From Bradyrhizobium sacchari (GTDB taxonomy: Bacteria > Pseudomonadota > Alphaproteobacteria > Rhizobiales > Xanthobacteraceae): a DNA stretch of 64,000 nt. Position 1 is the first letter of the stretch. Each line of letters begins with the position of its first letter. Positions 42,149 to 50,150 of this stretch are shown in pieces. The position numbers and the translations under genes are program-made. Where the stretch lies: contig NZ_LWIG01000057.1 in NCBI RefSeq assembly GCF_002068095.1, positions 1-64,000 on the forward strand, given 5' to 3'. The notes beneath the pieces were generated by a model. The model saw nothing but the letters and a program-made list of their open reading frames with translations. It was not told the origin of the DNA and did not search any database.

Positions 42149-43114
42149 CTATTGCTTGGTCGGGACGGGCTTGAACTTGGTCGAGATCACGTCCTCGACC
42201 GGCACGATATCCTTGAGCCCGCCGAGCTTGGCGAGATCGAGCGAAAGCTGCACGGCCGCGTTCACATCGGCCGCGCCCATGTCGCCGCTGGTTTCTAGCT
42301 TCATGATGGTGTTGTCGTATTCAAGGGCGGCGATCTCCGGCGCCATCTCGTAGAGCTCGGCGATCAGCTTGACAGTAACGTCGCGGTTAGCGCGCATGAA
42401 CGCGAGGGCGCCGTAGAGGGCGTTCACCGCCTTCTGCACCAGTTGGGGCTTGGCCTCCGCGAATTTGTCGAGCACGATCCAGCCGGCGGTGAGGTTCGGC
42501 GGAACCGCGGCCGCGTAGTCGAGGATGGTCTTGGCCTCACCGGACTTCGAGATCTGGAAGCTCAGCGGCGAATAGACCACGGCGGCCTCGACGTTACCGG
42601 CGAGCAAGTTCGGCACCAGGCCTCCACCACCGACGGGAACGCGGGTGAAATCGATCTTCTTGTCCTGGATGGTCCACAGCGCGAGCAGGTCCGAGCCCGA
42701 GCCCGCAGCGGTGATCGCGACCTTCTTGCCGTTGAGGTCCTTGACGTCGAGCGTCGACTTGGCCGGGACCATCAGCTGCCAGCCGAAATTGCCCATCGCG
42801 GCATTGGCGACGATCCGCGACATCACGCCCTTCTTGCGTCCGGCGGAGACCAGCGACGGCGGATCGAGAATGATGTCCGCCGCGCCCGCGGCCATGCCTT
42901 CGAACGTCTCCGCGCCGCTGCGATAGATGGTCAATTCGGCCTGGATGCCCTCCTTCTCGAACAGCTTTTGCCTAACCGCGGTCTCGGCGATCGTCGTCGG
43001 CCAGTATGTTTTTGTGGGCAGGCCGACGCGAATGGTGTCCGCGGCGCGCGCAGGCCCAGCAAGAACGGCGACGGCAACGAGCGACATGAACGCATGGCGG
43101 CAATTGACCTTCAT
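42149..43114 (-). CDS. NMT1/SsuA-type ABC substrate-binding protein
   Basis: A 321-residue protein with a signal peptide (FMSLVAVAVLAGPARA) and the NMT1/THI5-like fold: IRVGLPTKTYWPTTIAE, LFEKEGIQAELTIYRSG, MAAGAADIILDPPSLVSAG and DLNGKKVAITAAGSGSD. A strong GGAGGAG site precedes the ATG. It binds an unknown small anion or heterocycle in the periplasm and delivers it to the permeases downstream. Confidence 0.88.
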   Translation of the reverse strand: MKVNCRHAFMSLVAVAVLAGPARAADTIRVGLPTKTYWPTTIAETAVRQKLFEKEGIQAELTIYRSGAETFEGMAAGAADIILDPPSLVSAGRKKGVMSRIVANAAMGNFGWQLMVPAKSTLDVKDLNGKKVAITAAGSGSDLLALWTIQDKKIDFTRVPVGGGGLVPNLLAGNVEAAVVYSPLSFQISKSGEAKTILDYAAAVPPNLTAGWIVLDKFAEAKPQLVQKAVNALYGALAFMRANRDVTVKLIAELYEMAPEIAALEYDNTIMKLETSGDMGAADVNAAVQLSLDLAKLGGLKDIVPVEDVISTKFKPVPTKQ

Positions 43115-43160
43115 TGTCTCCTCCCGGTTTTTGTTTTTTATGCCGGATTTTTCCGGATCG

Positions 43161-43889
43161 TCAGGTCGCGCGGCTCACCTCCGCAATACGCGAGGCGGCG
43201 AGCTCGACGAATTCTTTGGTGGCGCCAAAATGCTTTGACAAGGCGCGAACTGCCGCATCCGCATCGCGCTTGATGACGGCGGCGACGATCGCCTTATGCT
43301 CAGCTTCGACGTCACGTTTCTTGCTGCCAATCTCGCGACGGATCGAGAGCCGGCGATAGCGCTCGCTCTGCTCGTGCAGCACGTCGCGAAAGCCGAGCAG
43401 CCACGGCGAGCCGCAGGCGTCGACCAGCGTTCGGTGGAAGATGCGATGACGGATCACCCACTCCTCGTAGTGCACGGTGGGATCATCGGGGTAGCGATGA
43501 GGAACGGCCTTCAGATCCGCCCAGGCCGATTTCACCGAAGCGAGCCAGGCATCATCGCCCCGTTCGATCGAACGGCGCAGCGCAAGCCCCTCAATGTCGA
43601 TCCGCGTCTGGGTCACATCGGCTAAATCCGCCAGCGACACCGGACTTACGCGAAAACCGCGCTGGTCGGACGCCTGCACGAGCCCGTCGGCCACGAGCCG
43701 CGACAAAGCCTCGCGCACGGCGGCAAGGCTCACGGAGAACTGCTTGGCGAGCCCCGCAATATGAAGCTTCTGGCCCGGCAACAGCCGCGTCGCCAGGATG
43801 TCGGCGCGCAAGCGTTCATGCAGCGCCGACGTCAGGCTGCGCGGACCTTCGCCGGGGCTCCCGGACAACTGGAACTGAAGCGAACCCAT
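43161..43889 (-). CDS. GntR-family regulator, FCD subgroup
   Basis: A 242-residue protein. A winged helix at residues about 20-80 (LHERLRADILATRLLPGQKL, FSVSLAAVREALSRLVADGL) is followed by an all-helical FCD ligand domain: DVTQTRIDIEGLALRRSIER, the metal-binding-like DDPTVH...RIFHRTLVDACGSP, and EAEHKAIVAAVIKRD. ATG 43889 is preferred to the frame start at 44009. A 16-bp palindrome lies 44 bases upstream. FCD regulators respond to organic acids, which fits the operon. It may act at that palindrome and/or at 46656-46666. Confidence 0.87.
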   Translation of the reverse strand: MGSLQFQLSGSPGEGPRSLTSALHERLRADILATRLLPGQKLHIAGLAKQFSVSLAAVREALSRLVADGLVQASDQRGFRVSPVSLADLADVTQTRIDIEGLALRRSIERGDDAWLASVKSAWADLKAVPHRYPDDPTVHYEEWVIRHRIFHRTLVDACGSPWLLGFRDVLHEQSERYRRLSIRREIGSKKRDVEAEHKAIVAAVIKRDADAAVRALSKHFGATKEFVELAASRIAEVSRAT

Positions 43890-43932
43890 GATCGGATGAT
43901 TGCAAGGCGGCAGGCGAGGGTCAATAGAAAAT

Positions 43933-43948
43933 CGAAAATCGATTTTCG
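43933..43948. promoter_or_regulatory. Perfect 16-bp palindrome CGAAAATCGATTTTCG
   Basis: A perfect inverted repeat in the 73-base gap between the lactonase-like gene stop and the GntR/FCD gene start. It is preceded by another GAAAATC in direct orientation. Its AT-rich core stands out from the GC-rich surroundings. It is a candidate operator for autoregulation of the 43889 gene. Confidence 0.45.
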
Positions 43949-43962
43949 CCCCTCCTGACGGC

Positions 43963-44772
43963 CTAGGAATGAGCTGGCTCGGATGGCGGCACATCCAGGC
44001 GAACTGCAATGCCGCTCAGGTCCGGACTCGGCGCGGGATAGAGCTTCATCACCAACGGATCGTGGCCGGGCACGATGTGATCTGCGTCCGGCGCTGCGGC
44101 GCGCAGCTTGTCGAAGCCAACCAGCATGTCGCCGACATGAAACGCTGTCGTGAATGGTCGCTCGCTCGTCATGTTCTCGTAGAAATGGCTGACGTCGGAG
44201 GCGAGCACGACCGGGCCACGGCGCGTGTTGACGCGAACGAACTGAAGCCCGGCGGAATGGCCGCCGGCGGCATGGACGGTCAGTCCGGGCGCGATCTCGG
44301 CCTCGCCATCGTAGAACAGCACCCGGCGCGCATAGTTCAGCCGCACCAGCCCGCAGACATCCTCGACCTCGAAGGAATGCGACAACCGCGGATATTGCAT
44401 GTAGCGCCCGGTGGCATAGGCAAGCTCACGCTCCTGGAGATGAAAGCGCGCATTCGGAAAGCGGTCGAAATTGCCGGCGTGATCGTAGTGCAGATGCGTG
44501 AGGATCACGTCCCTGACGTCGGCGACATCGATGTCGAACGCCGCAAGCGCCTCCACCGGACAGCGCAAGAACGTCCGCTTGCGCTGCCTGGCGATCTCGG
44601 CATTGAACCCGGTGTCGATGACGAAGGCTCGCCCGTCGCCCCTCGCCAGCCACATGAAATAGTCCATCGGCATCGGCCCGTCATGCGGGTCGCCGCCGAT
44701 GAAATGTTCGCTCCGCTGCGCATCGCGCGTGGCATAGCGGATAGCAAAGAGCTCGTATTGCGGGTCAGCCAT
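43963..44772 (-). CDS. Metallo-beta-lactamase-fold hydrolase, lactonase-like
   Basis: A 269-residue protein. The zinc motif HLHYDHAG occupies residues 93-100 (His93, His95, Asp97, His98), with further ligands in AAGGHSAGLQ, LASDVSHFYEN and IVPGHDP. The sequence is closest in layout to AttM/AiiA-type N-acyl-homoserine lactonases and gamma-lactonases such as BlcC. It should open a lactone ring; whether a signal molecule or a catabolic lactone cannot be decided, though the operon favours a catabolic substrate. It starts 11 bases after the carboxymuconolactone decarboxylase-like gene stop. Confidence 0.85.
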   Translation of the reverse strand: MADPQYELFAIRYATRDAQRSEHFIGGDPHDGPMPMDYFMWLARGDGRAFVIDTGFNAEIARQRKRTFLRCPVEALAAFDIDVADVRDVILTHLHYDHAGNFDRFPNARFHLQERELAYATGRYMQYPRLSHSFEVEDVCGLVRLNYARRVLFYDGEAEIAPGLTVHAAGGHSAGLQFVRVNTRRGPVVLASDVSHFYENMTSERPFTTAFHVGDMLVGFDKLRAAAPDADHIVPGHDPLVMKLYPAPSPDLSGIAVRLDVPPSEPAHS

Positions 44773-44783
44773 GGGACCCTCGC

Positions 44784-45173
44784 TCAGGAACCGGCCGAGT
44801 CGACCTCGTTAAACGCCTCGCGCGCGTTGCGGAAGGCGTCGATGCCGGCAGGCACGCCGCAATAGACGGCGACCTGGAGCAGGATCTCCTTGATCTCTTC
44901 CTTGGTGAGCCCGTTCTTCAGGGCACCCTTGACATGCAGCTTCAATTCATGCGGGCGATTCAGCGCGCCGAGCATCGCCAGATTGACGATCGAGCGCGTG
45001 CGCCGATCAACGCCGGGCCTGGTCCACAGCGCACCCCAGCAGAATTCGGTCGACCATTCCGCCATGGTGCGCGTGAACTCGTCAGCACCAGCGATCGACC
45101 TGTTCACGTAGTCCTCACCGAGCACCTCCTTGCGAACCTTGAGGCCCTTTTCGAACAGTTCGGTCTTGCTCAT
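44784..45173 (-). CDS. Carboxymuconolactone decarboxylase family protein
   Basis: A 129-residue protein of the AhpD-like/PcaC fold: RKEVLGEDYVNRSI, EFCWGALWTRPGVDRRTRSI, LNRPHELKLHVKGALKNGL and VAVYCGVPAGIDAFRNA. Catalytic-type residues (Glu, Cys, His) of PcaC-like enzymes can be placed in FCWG and HELKLHV. It likely decarboxylates a lactone intermediate. It is a clear paralogue of the 55211 gene, differing mainly near the N-terminus. The neighbours (lactonase-like enzyme, MmgE/PrpD) support a lactone/organic-acid route. Confidence 0.87.
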   Translation of the reverse strand: MSKTELFEKGLKVRKEVLGEDYVNRSIAGADEFTRTMAEWSTEFCWGALWTRPGVDRRTRSIVNLAMLGALNRPHELKLHVKGALKNGLTKEEIKEILLQVAVYCGVPAGIDAFRNAREAFNEVDSAGS

Positions 45174-45200
45174 GATCGTCCCTTTCAGGTCTTGGAGAGT

Positions 45201-46577
45201 CTAGTTGGAAGAAGTATCGCGAGCCGCCAATGCCGGGCGCAGCGATCGCAGGAGATGACCGGCGTCGTCCGACGTATCGAACCGCCAGACCGCGTCAATG
45301 ACGCGGTCCGCGTCCCAGTCGCTTTGACCGGTGCGAACGCCATCGCGCAGCTTCTCTTCGAGATCGCGGTCGGACAGCGGCGCAGCCTGGCTGCCGCGCG
45401 GCGAGACGACGGTCTCGGTGAGCACCTCGCCGGACAGCAGGCGCAAGGTGACACGCGCAGCGCCAGCCGGCATCTGAGCATCGAGGGCTGCCCTCACCTT
45501 CTGTCGCAGCTGTACGATATCGGGCCGGACCACGGTTTCGTTTGCGAACTCGGTCACACCGGCCGCGCCGAGCAGCAAACCGCAGGCCACACAATGATGG
45601 ATACTGACGCGCGCATCGCGCTCGTTATTGACGGGGCGATCGCCGCGCGCGAGCAGCAGCGCCGAGCCCTGCACTGTAACGAACTCGATCTGGTCGACGT
45701 TGCGATCGATCCGTTCGCGCAACAACAGGCAGGCATCGATGACGGAATGGAACACGATGCCGGCGGGATATGGCTTGTAGGTGTTCTTGGCGATCTCCCA
45801 GCGCTTGCCGAGACCGTCGAACAAACGAAACAGATCCGGCTCGTCGCCCATGGTGCGCGCCCAGCCGAGCGGGCCTTCGATGGCGCCTGGCGCGGCCTCA
45901 TAGCCCTGCTGCGCAAGCAGCGCGGCGAATAATCCGTTACGCGCCGCGTTGCCGACGCTGACATTCTTCGCGGCGCTCGGCAGGTTTTCGACGTTGCCGG
46001 CGGACTGGCTCGCCGCAATCCCGATTGCGTTCGCAATCCCCTCCGCAGGCAAGCCCAGGAGCTTCGCACAGGCAGCAGCGGCACCAAAAATGCCGCAGGT
46101 CGAAGTGATGTGCCAGCCCCGGGCATAATGGCGCGGCGAAACCGCATTGCCGATGCGGCATTCCACGTCCACGCCGAGGATGAACGCCGTCAGCACCTCG
46201 CGGCCCGACAGATTTCGCGTCTCCGCAAGCGCGAATATGGCAGCGGCGACCGGCGCTGCCGGATGAATGATCGTCTCGGGATGTGTGTCGTCGAAGTCGA
46301 GCAGATTGGCCGATATGGCATTGAGGAACGAGGCGCACAGCGCATCCATCGGCTGCGAATGACCGATGACCGTGGATGTCCCAGCGCCGCTGAAAGGGGC
46401 CAGCGTGCGCATCGCCGCCATGACGACGGGATCGCGCGCGGAGCCGAGCGCGGTTGCAAAGAAATTGAGGATCGATCGCCGCGCCTCACCGCTCTGCGCC
46501 TCCACGTTCGCCCACGACGAGGACGCGACGAAGTCGGCGAGCGTCTTGCTCACACTTGGAATTGGGTCTTGCGGCAC
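45201..46577 (-). CDS. MmgE/PrpD family protein
   Basis: A 458-residue protein with the family features LADFVASSSW, ILNFFATALGSARDPV, DFDDTHPETIIHPAAPV, RGWHITSTCGIFGAAAACAK and KPYPAGIVFHSVIDA. Members include 2-methylcitrate dehydratase, iminodisuccinate epimerase and cis-aconitate decarboxylase. They act on small tricarboxylic or similar acids in the cytoplasm. The long frame from 46670 begins inside the promoter; a GTG at 46577 with GAGGAAG upstream lies after the predicted -10 and is preferred. It heads the long minus-strand operon. A second MmgE/PrpD gene (47728) is divergent. Confidence 0.85.
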   Translation of the reverse strand: MPQDPIPSVSKTLADFVASSSWANVEAQSGEARRSILNFFATALGSARDPVVMAAMRTLAPFSGAGTSTVIGHSQPMDALCASFLNAISANLLDFDDTHPETIIHPAAPVAAAIFALAETRNLSGREVLTAFILGVDVECRIGNAVSPRHYARGWHITSTCGIFGAAAACAKLLGLPAEGIANAIGIAASQSAGNVENLPSAAKNVSVGNAARNGLFAALLAQQGYEAAPGAIEGPLGWARTMGDEPDLFRLFDGLGKRWEIAKNTYKPYPAGIVFHSVIDACLLLRERIDRNVDQIEFVTVQGSALLLARGDRPVNNERDARVSIHHCVACGLLLGAAGVTEFANETVVRPDIVQLRQKVRAALDAQMPAGAARVTLRLLSGEVLTETVVSPRGSQAAPLSDRDLEEKLRDGVRTGQSDWDADRVIDAVWRFDTSDDAGHLLRSLRPALAARDTSSN

Positions 46578-46638
46578 CAGAGCGTCTTCCTCGTTTTCAC
46601 GGACCTTATGCCGATCCGCGGCAAACTGTCGACCCCAA

Positions 46639-46666
46639 ATGTTATGCTTGACAGCTTGTCTGACAA
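46639..46666 (-). promoter_or_regulatory. Sigma70-like promoter for minus-strand operon
   Basis: On the minus strand TTGTCA (46666-46661), a 16-base spacer and TAACAT (46644-46639) resemble -35/-10 boxes. Transcription would begin near 46632, which is downstream of the 46670 frame start and therefore supports the GTG start at 46577. Confidence 0.5.
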
Positions 46667-46676
46667 TCATAACAAT
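46648..46676 (+). promoter_or_regulatory. Sigma70-like promoter for plus-strand operon
   Basis: TTGACA (46648-46653), a 17-base spacer and AACAAT (46671-46676): a consensus -35 and a 4/6 -10. It faces the dehydrogenase gene at 46804 and overlaps both the opposed promoter and the palindromic operator. Confidence 0.55.
46656..46666. promoter_or_regulatory. Candidate GntR/FCD operator TTGTCTGACAA
   Basis: An 11-bp palindrome (TTGTC-T-GACAA) fitting the FadR/FCD pattern TnGTnnnACnA, placed in the spacer of the plus promoter and over the -35 of the minus promoter. GTTATG (46641-46646) and CATAAC (46668-46673) form an outer inverted repeat around it. Either of the two FCD regulators of the window (43889, 57166) could bind. 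Confidence 0.6.
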
Positions 46677-46803
46677 CTCCTCCGTTGGCGCGGGATGCCG
46701 CTGCCACCATGACGGCGGCCGACGAGGCCGGCCGGCGAAAGCGGTTGACCAACGAGATCAAGAAGGCGCGCCCGTCACGGGATCGCGCGACAGGGAGCAG
46801 ACG
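46677..46803. other. 5' leader of the dehydrogenase gene
   Basis: The untranslated leader between the plus promoter and the ATG at 46804. A 40-codon frame starting at 46709 lacks a ribosome site and overlaps the gene out of frame, so it is not called. Confidence 0.3.
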
Positions 46804-47697
46804 ATGGCGGGAGAGATCCTCGGCGTAATCGGCACGGGCCGCATGGGCGGTCCCATGGCAGGTCGATTGATCGACGCGGGCTATTCGCTCGTTGTCTATG
46901 ACACCCAGACCGAGGCCACCCAGCCGTTGGTCAAACGCGGCGCGCAGCTCGGCAAGTCGCCGGCGGACGTCGCCTCGCGCGCCGACATCGTGCTCGCCAG
47001 CCTGCCGACGCCCGACATCGTCAAGGCGGTCACGCTCGGACAGGACGGCATCAGCAGCGGAAACCGCGCCCGGATCGTGATCGATCTTTCAACGTCGGGT
47101 CCGGGTGCAGCAAAACTCGTTGCCGAAGGCCTGAAGGCCAAGAACATGACGCTGGTCGATGCGCCCGTGAGCGGCGGCATCAAGGGCGCAGTCAACGGTA
47201 CGCTGGCCGTTATGGTGTCGTGCCCGCAGGCAACCTACGACAGCGTTCAGCCGATCCTGAAGAACTTTGGCAAGCTGTTCTACACCGGCGACAAGCCCGG
47301 CGTGGCACAGACGGCCAAGCTTGCCAACAATCTGATGGCAGCGGCGGCGCTGGTGATCACCTCGGAAGCGGTCGCGATGGGCGTCAAGGGTGGCGTCAAT
47401 GCAAAGGTGCTGATCGACATCATCAATGCGAGCAGCGGGCGCAACAGCGCCTCCGAAGACAAATTCCCCCGCGCGGTGCTGCCCGGCACGTTCGATTTCG
47501 GCTTCGCCACCGGCCTTTCCTACAAGGATGTCCGACTGTGCGTGGACGAGGCCGAGGCGATGGGGGTGCCGATGGTCTGCGGCGCTGTGGTGCGGCAAAT
47601 GCTCGCAATCACCAACGCTAAATATGGCGCGGCTTCCGACTTCACCTCGATCGCCAAAGTGCTCGAGGAGTGGGCTGGCGTCCAGATGCGCGCCTGA
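46804..47697 (+). CDS. 3-hydroxyisobutyrate/beta-hydroxyacid dehydrogenase family protein
   Basis: A 297-residue NAD(P)-dependent enzyme with Rossmann motif GVIGTGRMGGPMA, the substrate loop DLSTSGPGAA, DAPVSGGIKGAVNGTLAVMV, and catalytic Lys in AQTAKLANNLM. A late YKDVRLCVDEAEAMG block follows. AGGGAG precedes the ATG at 46804; the frame start at 46366 overlaps the divergent gene and is rejected. It oxidises a beta-hydroxy acid or reduces a tartronate-semialdehyde-like compound. It leads the plus-strand operon and is 30 bases from the second MmgE/PrpD gene. Confidence 0.88.
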   Translation: MAGEILGVIGTGRMGGPMAGRLIDAGYSLVVYDTQTEATQPLVKRGAQLGKSPADVASRADIVLASLPTPDIVKAVTLGQDGISSGNRARIVIDLSTSGPGAAKLVAEGLKAKNMTLVDAPVSGGIKGAVNGTLAVMVSCPQATYDSVQPILKNFGKLFYTGDKPGVAQTAKLANNLMAAAALVITSEAVAMGVKGGVNAKVLIDIINASSGRNSASEDKFPRAVLPGTFDFGFATGLSYKDVRLCVDEAEAMGVPMVCGAVVRQMLAITNAKYGAASDFTSIAKVLEEWAGVQMRA

Positions 47698-47727
47698 TCG
47701 CGCGAGCTATCGAGGGAAGCGATTGCG

Positions 47728-49119
47728 ATGACGATCGGCCCGACCGGTTCAGGCAAGGTCCCGCTCGCGCGCCAGATGGCGCGGAGCGCGCTTGCGCGGG
47801 ATCTCGGCGATTTCGAGTCCGAAGTCGTCGCCAAGGCGAAGCTCTGCCTGCTCGACTTCCTGTCCTGCGCCTTCCACGCAGGCAACCATCCCTGGAGCCG
47901 CCAGGCTGTTGCGATCGCGCAGGCCGGCGGCAGCACGACGATCATCGGGATCTCGCAGCGCTCCTCACCTGCCGACGCCGCCTTCGCCAATGCCGTGATG
48001 GGGCATGGGCTCGTGCGGGAAGACATGCATGCGGCCAGCATCGCGCACCACGGCGTCGTGATCTGGCCGACCTTGCTCGCGCTGTCGGAACAGGTGCCGA
48101 TAAGTGGAGCGAAACTGCTCGCGTCGGCCGTCATCGGCTATGAGGCCGGCGCACGAATCGGCCGCGCGCTCCTGACCACCGACCTCGCGCGTCTCTATCG
48201 TCCGACGGGCCTGGTGGCGCCTCCAGGCGCGGCACTCGCCGGAAGCTATGCGATCGGCCTGTCCGAGGACCAGGCAATCAGCGCCATCGCGATCGGTGCC
48301 AACACATCCAGCGGACTTAACGAATGGCCGCATGCCGGCGGCTCGGACATGTACTTCCATCCGGGTTTTGCGGCGAGCAACGCGATCAAGGCGGTCGGAC
48401 TTGCGGCGGCCGGTGCGTTTGGCTCGGAAACGATCCTCGAAGGCCAAGCCGGCCTGTTCGCCGCCTATCGCCGCCAGGCCGCGCCCGACAGCATTGAGCT
48501 CTTTCCGGATGGCGTGTGCGAGATCATGGCTGTCTACAACAAGCCGGTCCCGGCCTGCAATTTCGCGCAGACGGCCGCGCAAGCGGCGCTCCGCGTCTCG
48601 CACGAGCTCGTCAGCTCCGACGAGATCGACCGCGTCGTCATTCGTGCACCTGACGCCGCGGTTCGTTATCCCGGCTGCGACTCAATGGGGCCCTACCGCA
48701 ACGCCCTTCAAGCCAAGATGAGCATTCCCTTCAGCGTCGCCGCGACCCTGGCGCGGGGCGAGATCGAGGAAGAGAATTACTCCGAGCTCGACGATGCCGA
48801 CATTATCCGCCTCGTCTCGATTACAGACCTCCAGGCCGACCCAGGCTTCACCGCCACCTTCCCCGCCAAGCAGGGCGCGGATGTGACGGTTCATCTGCGG
48901 AACGGCCGAACGATCCGGCACGCGTTGCCCGACGTCATCGCCGCAACGCCGTCGGATATTCGCGCACGCTTTCGCACTGCCGCCGGCGCCGTCCTCGGCG
49001 AGGACGGCGCGCGCCGCCTTGAGCAACTCATCGACGAATGCGAGCAGCTCGGCAATGCGAGCGCAATCGCAGCGCACTGCCGCCCGGCAACGGAACGGGT
49101 TTTTCGGTCGGCATCGTAA
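47728..49119 (+). CDS. MmgE/PrpD family protein
   Basis: A 463-residue paralogue of the 46577 gene. It has KAKLCLLDFLSCAFHAG, DAAFANAVMGHGLVREDMH (where the other protein has DFDDTHPE), EWPHAGGSDMYFHPGFAASNA and MAVYNKPVPACNFAQ. The active-site neighbourhood therefore differs from its divergent partner, suggesting another substrate or stereochemistry. Members dehydrate, epimerise or decarboxylate small polycarboxylates. Having two of them on either side of one promoter region is unusual. Confidence 0.85.
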   Translation: MTIGPTGSGKVPLARQMARSALARDLGDFESEVVAKAKLCLLDFLSCAFHAGNHPWSRQAVAIAQAGGSTTIIGISQRSSPADAAFANAVMGHGLVREDMHAASIAHHGVVIWPTLLALSEQVPISGAKLLASAVIGYEAGARIGRALLTTDLARLYRPTGLVAPPGAALAGSYAIGLSEDQAISAIAIGANTSSGLNEWPHAGGSDMYFHPGFAASNAIKAVGLAAAGAFGSETILEGQAGLFAAYRRQAAPDSIELFPDGVCEIMAVYNKPVPACNFAQTAAQAALRVSHELVSSDEIDRVVIRAPDAAVRYPGCDSMGPYRNALQAKMSIPFSVAATLARGEIEEENYSELDDADIIRLVSITDLQADPGFTATFPAKQGADVTVHLRNGRTIRHALPDVIAATPSDIRARFRTAAGAVLGEDGARRLEQLIDECEQLGNASAIAAHCRPATERVFRSAS

Positions 49120-49144
49120 GAATGCCGGAGAGTACGGGGGAAAC

Positions 49145-49213
49145 ATGGTCGACTTGGAGACCGGCATTGCATCGTCGACAGATGACGCGATCGCCGCGTG
49201 GAGGCGAGGCTGA
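49145..49213 (+). CDS. Possible 22-residue leader peptide before livH
   Basis: ATG 49145 is preceded by GGGGGAAAC at good spacing. The frame encodes 22 residues (starting MVDLETGIASS) and its TGA overlaps the ATG of the permease gene (TGATG at 49211-49215). This arrangement would couple permease translation to the peptide. No homologue is known to me, and chance cannot be ruled out. Confidence 0.35.
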   Translation: MVDLETGIASSTDDAIAAWRRG

Positions 49214-50148
49214 TGGAAGGATTTCTGCAAGCCCTTGCCGCGGGCCTTCTGATCGGCGCCGTCTACGGCTTGATGTGCGTCGGCCTCGGCCTGATCTTCG
49301 GCGTCATGCGCGTCATCAACTTCGCCCACGGCGATTTCATGATGCTCGGCATGTACACCGCCTTCTACCTCTTCACCGCCGCCGGGGTGCAGGCGATGTT
49401 CGGCAATACGGTCGGACCGTTCGTCGCCATTCTGCTGGCGGGGCCCGTACTCGCCGTGTTCGGCTATTTCGTCCACCGCACGCTGATCTCGCACGTGTCG
49501 GGGACACGCACCGCCGCGCTGGAGGGTGAAGGGCATTACGCCCAGCTCATCCTCACGCTGGGCATCGCGCTGATCCTGCAGAACGGTGGCCTCATCGTGT
49601 TCGGCTCGGTGCTGGCCTCGATCCGCACGCCGCTGTCGAGCTCGGCATGGGAGCTCGGCCCCTTCTTCGACATGAGCATTTTTCTCAACAAGGCGCGCAG
49701 CATCGATGCGATCGTCTCGCTGGCGATGATGATATCGCTCTCGCTCCTGATCACCCGCACCCGGATCGGCAAGTCGCTGCGCGCCGCCGCGGACAATCCG
49801 ACCGCCGCGACCTATATGGGCATCGACGTCGACCGCGCGCACCGCACTGCCTTCGCGCTCGGCTGCGGCATCACCGCGATTGCCGGCGGCCTGCTCGCTA
49901 CCAACTATCCGTTCCATCCCTTCGTGGGTCTCGAATATGTCATCGTCATGTATGCCGGGGTCGTTCTCGGCGGTATGGGCAGCATCATCGGCGCCTTCTG
50001 GGGCGGCATGACCATTGGCCTCGTGCAGCAGATGTCGACGCTGGTCCTGCCGACGCAACTCCAGAACGCTGCGATCTTCGCCGTCTTCCTCCTCATCATC
50101 TTCTTCCGTCCGCAAGGCTTCTTCGGGCGCATGGTCGAAAGGACGTGA
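49213..50148 (+). CDS. livH: Branched-chain-amino-acid-type ABC permease (LivH family)
   Basis: A 311-residue inner-membrane protein with about eight to nine hydrophobic segments. LivH hallmarks are GAVYGLMCVGLGLIFGVMRV, INFAHGDFMML and the EAA-like loop RAAADNPTAATYMGIDVDR. GGAGG lies eight bases before the ATG at 49213; a GTG at 49198 is a weaker alternative. It forms the transmembrane channel with the LivM part of the next protein. Despite the name, such importers in these bacteria often carry aromatic or dicarboxylic acids, and the genes around suggest that here. Confidence 0.9.
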   Translation: MEGFLQALAAGLLIGAVYGLMCVGLGLIFGVMRVINFAHGDFMMLGMYTAFYLFTAAGVQAMFGNTVGPFVAILLAGPVLAVFGYFVHRTLISHVSGTRTAALEGEGHYAQLILTLGIALILQNGGLIVFGSVLASIRTPLSSSAWELGPFFDMSIFLNKARSIDAIVSLAMMISLSLLITRTRIGKSLRAAADNPTAATYMGIDVDRAHRTAFALGCGITAIAGGLLATNYPFHPFVGLEYVIVMYAGVVLGGMGSIIGAFWGGMTIGLVQQMSTLVLPTQLQNAAIFAVFLLIIFFRPQGFFGRMVERT

Positions 50149-50150
50149 CC

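Noticed and set aside
43963..44772. Quorum-quenching AHL lactonase as a firm call
   Set aside because: The motif fits, but the same fold serves many lactones and the operon looks catabolic; kept as lactonase-like only.
48682..50115. 477-codon minus-strand frame, and a similar 496-codon frame at 50283-51773
   Set aside because: Antisense to livH and the LivM-LivG fusion; His/Asp/Arg-rich shadow translations typical of GC-rich DNA.
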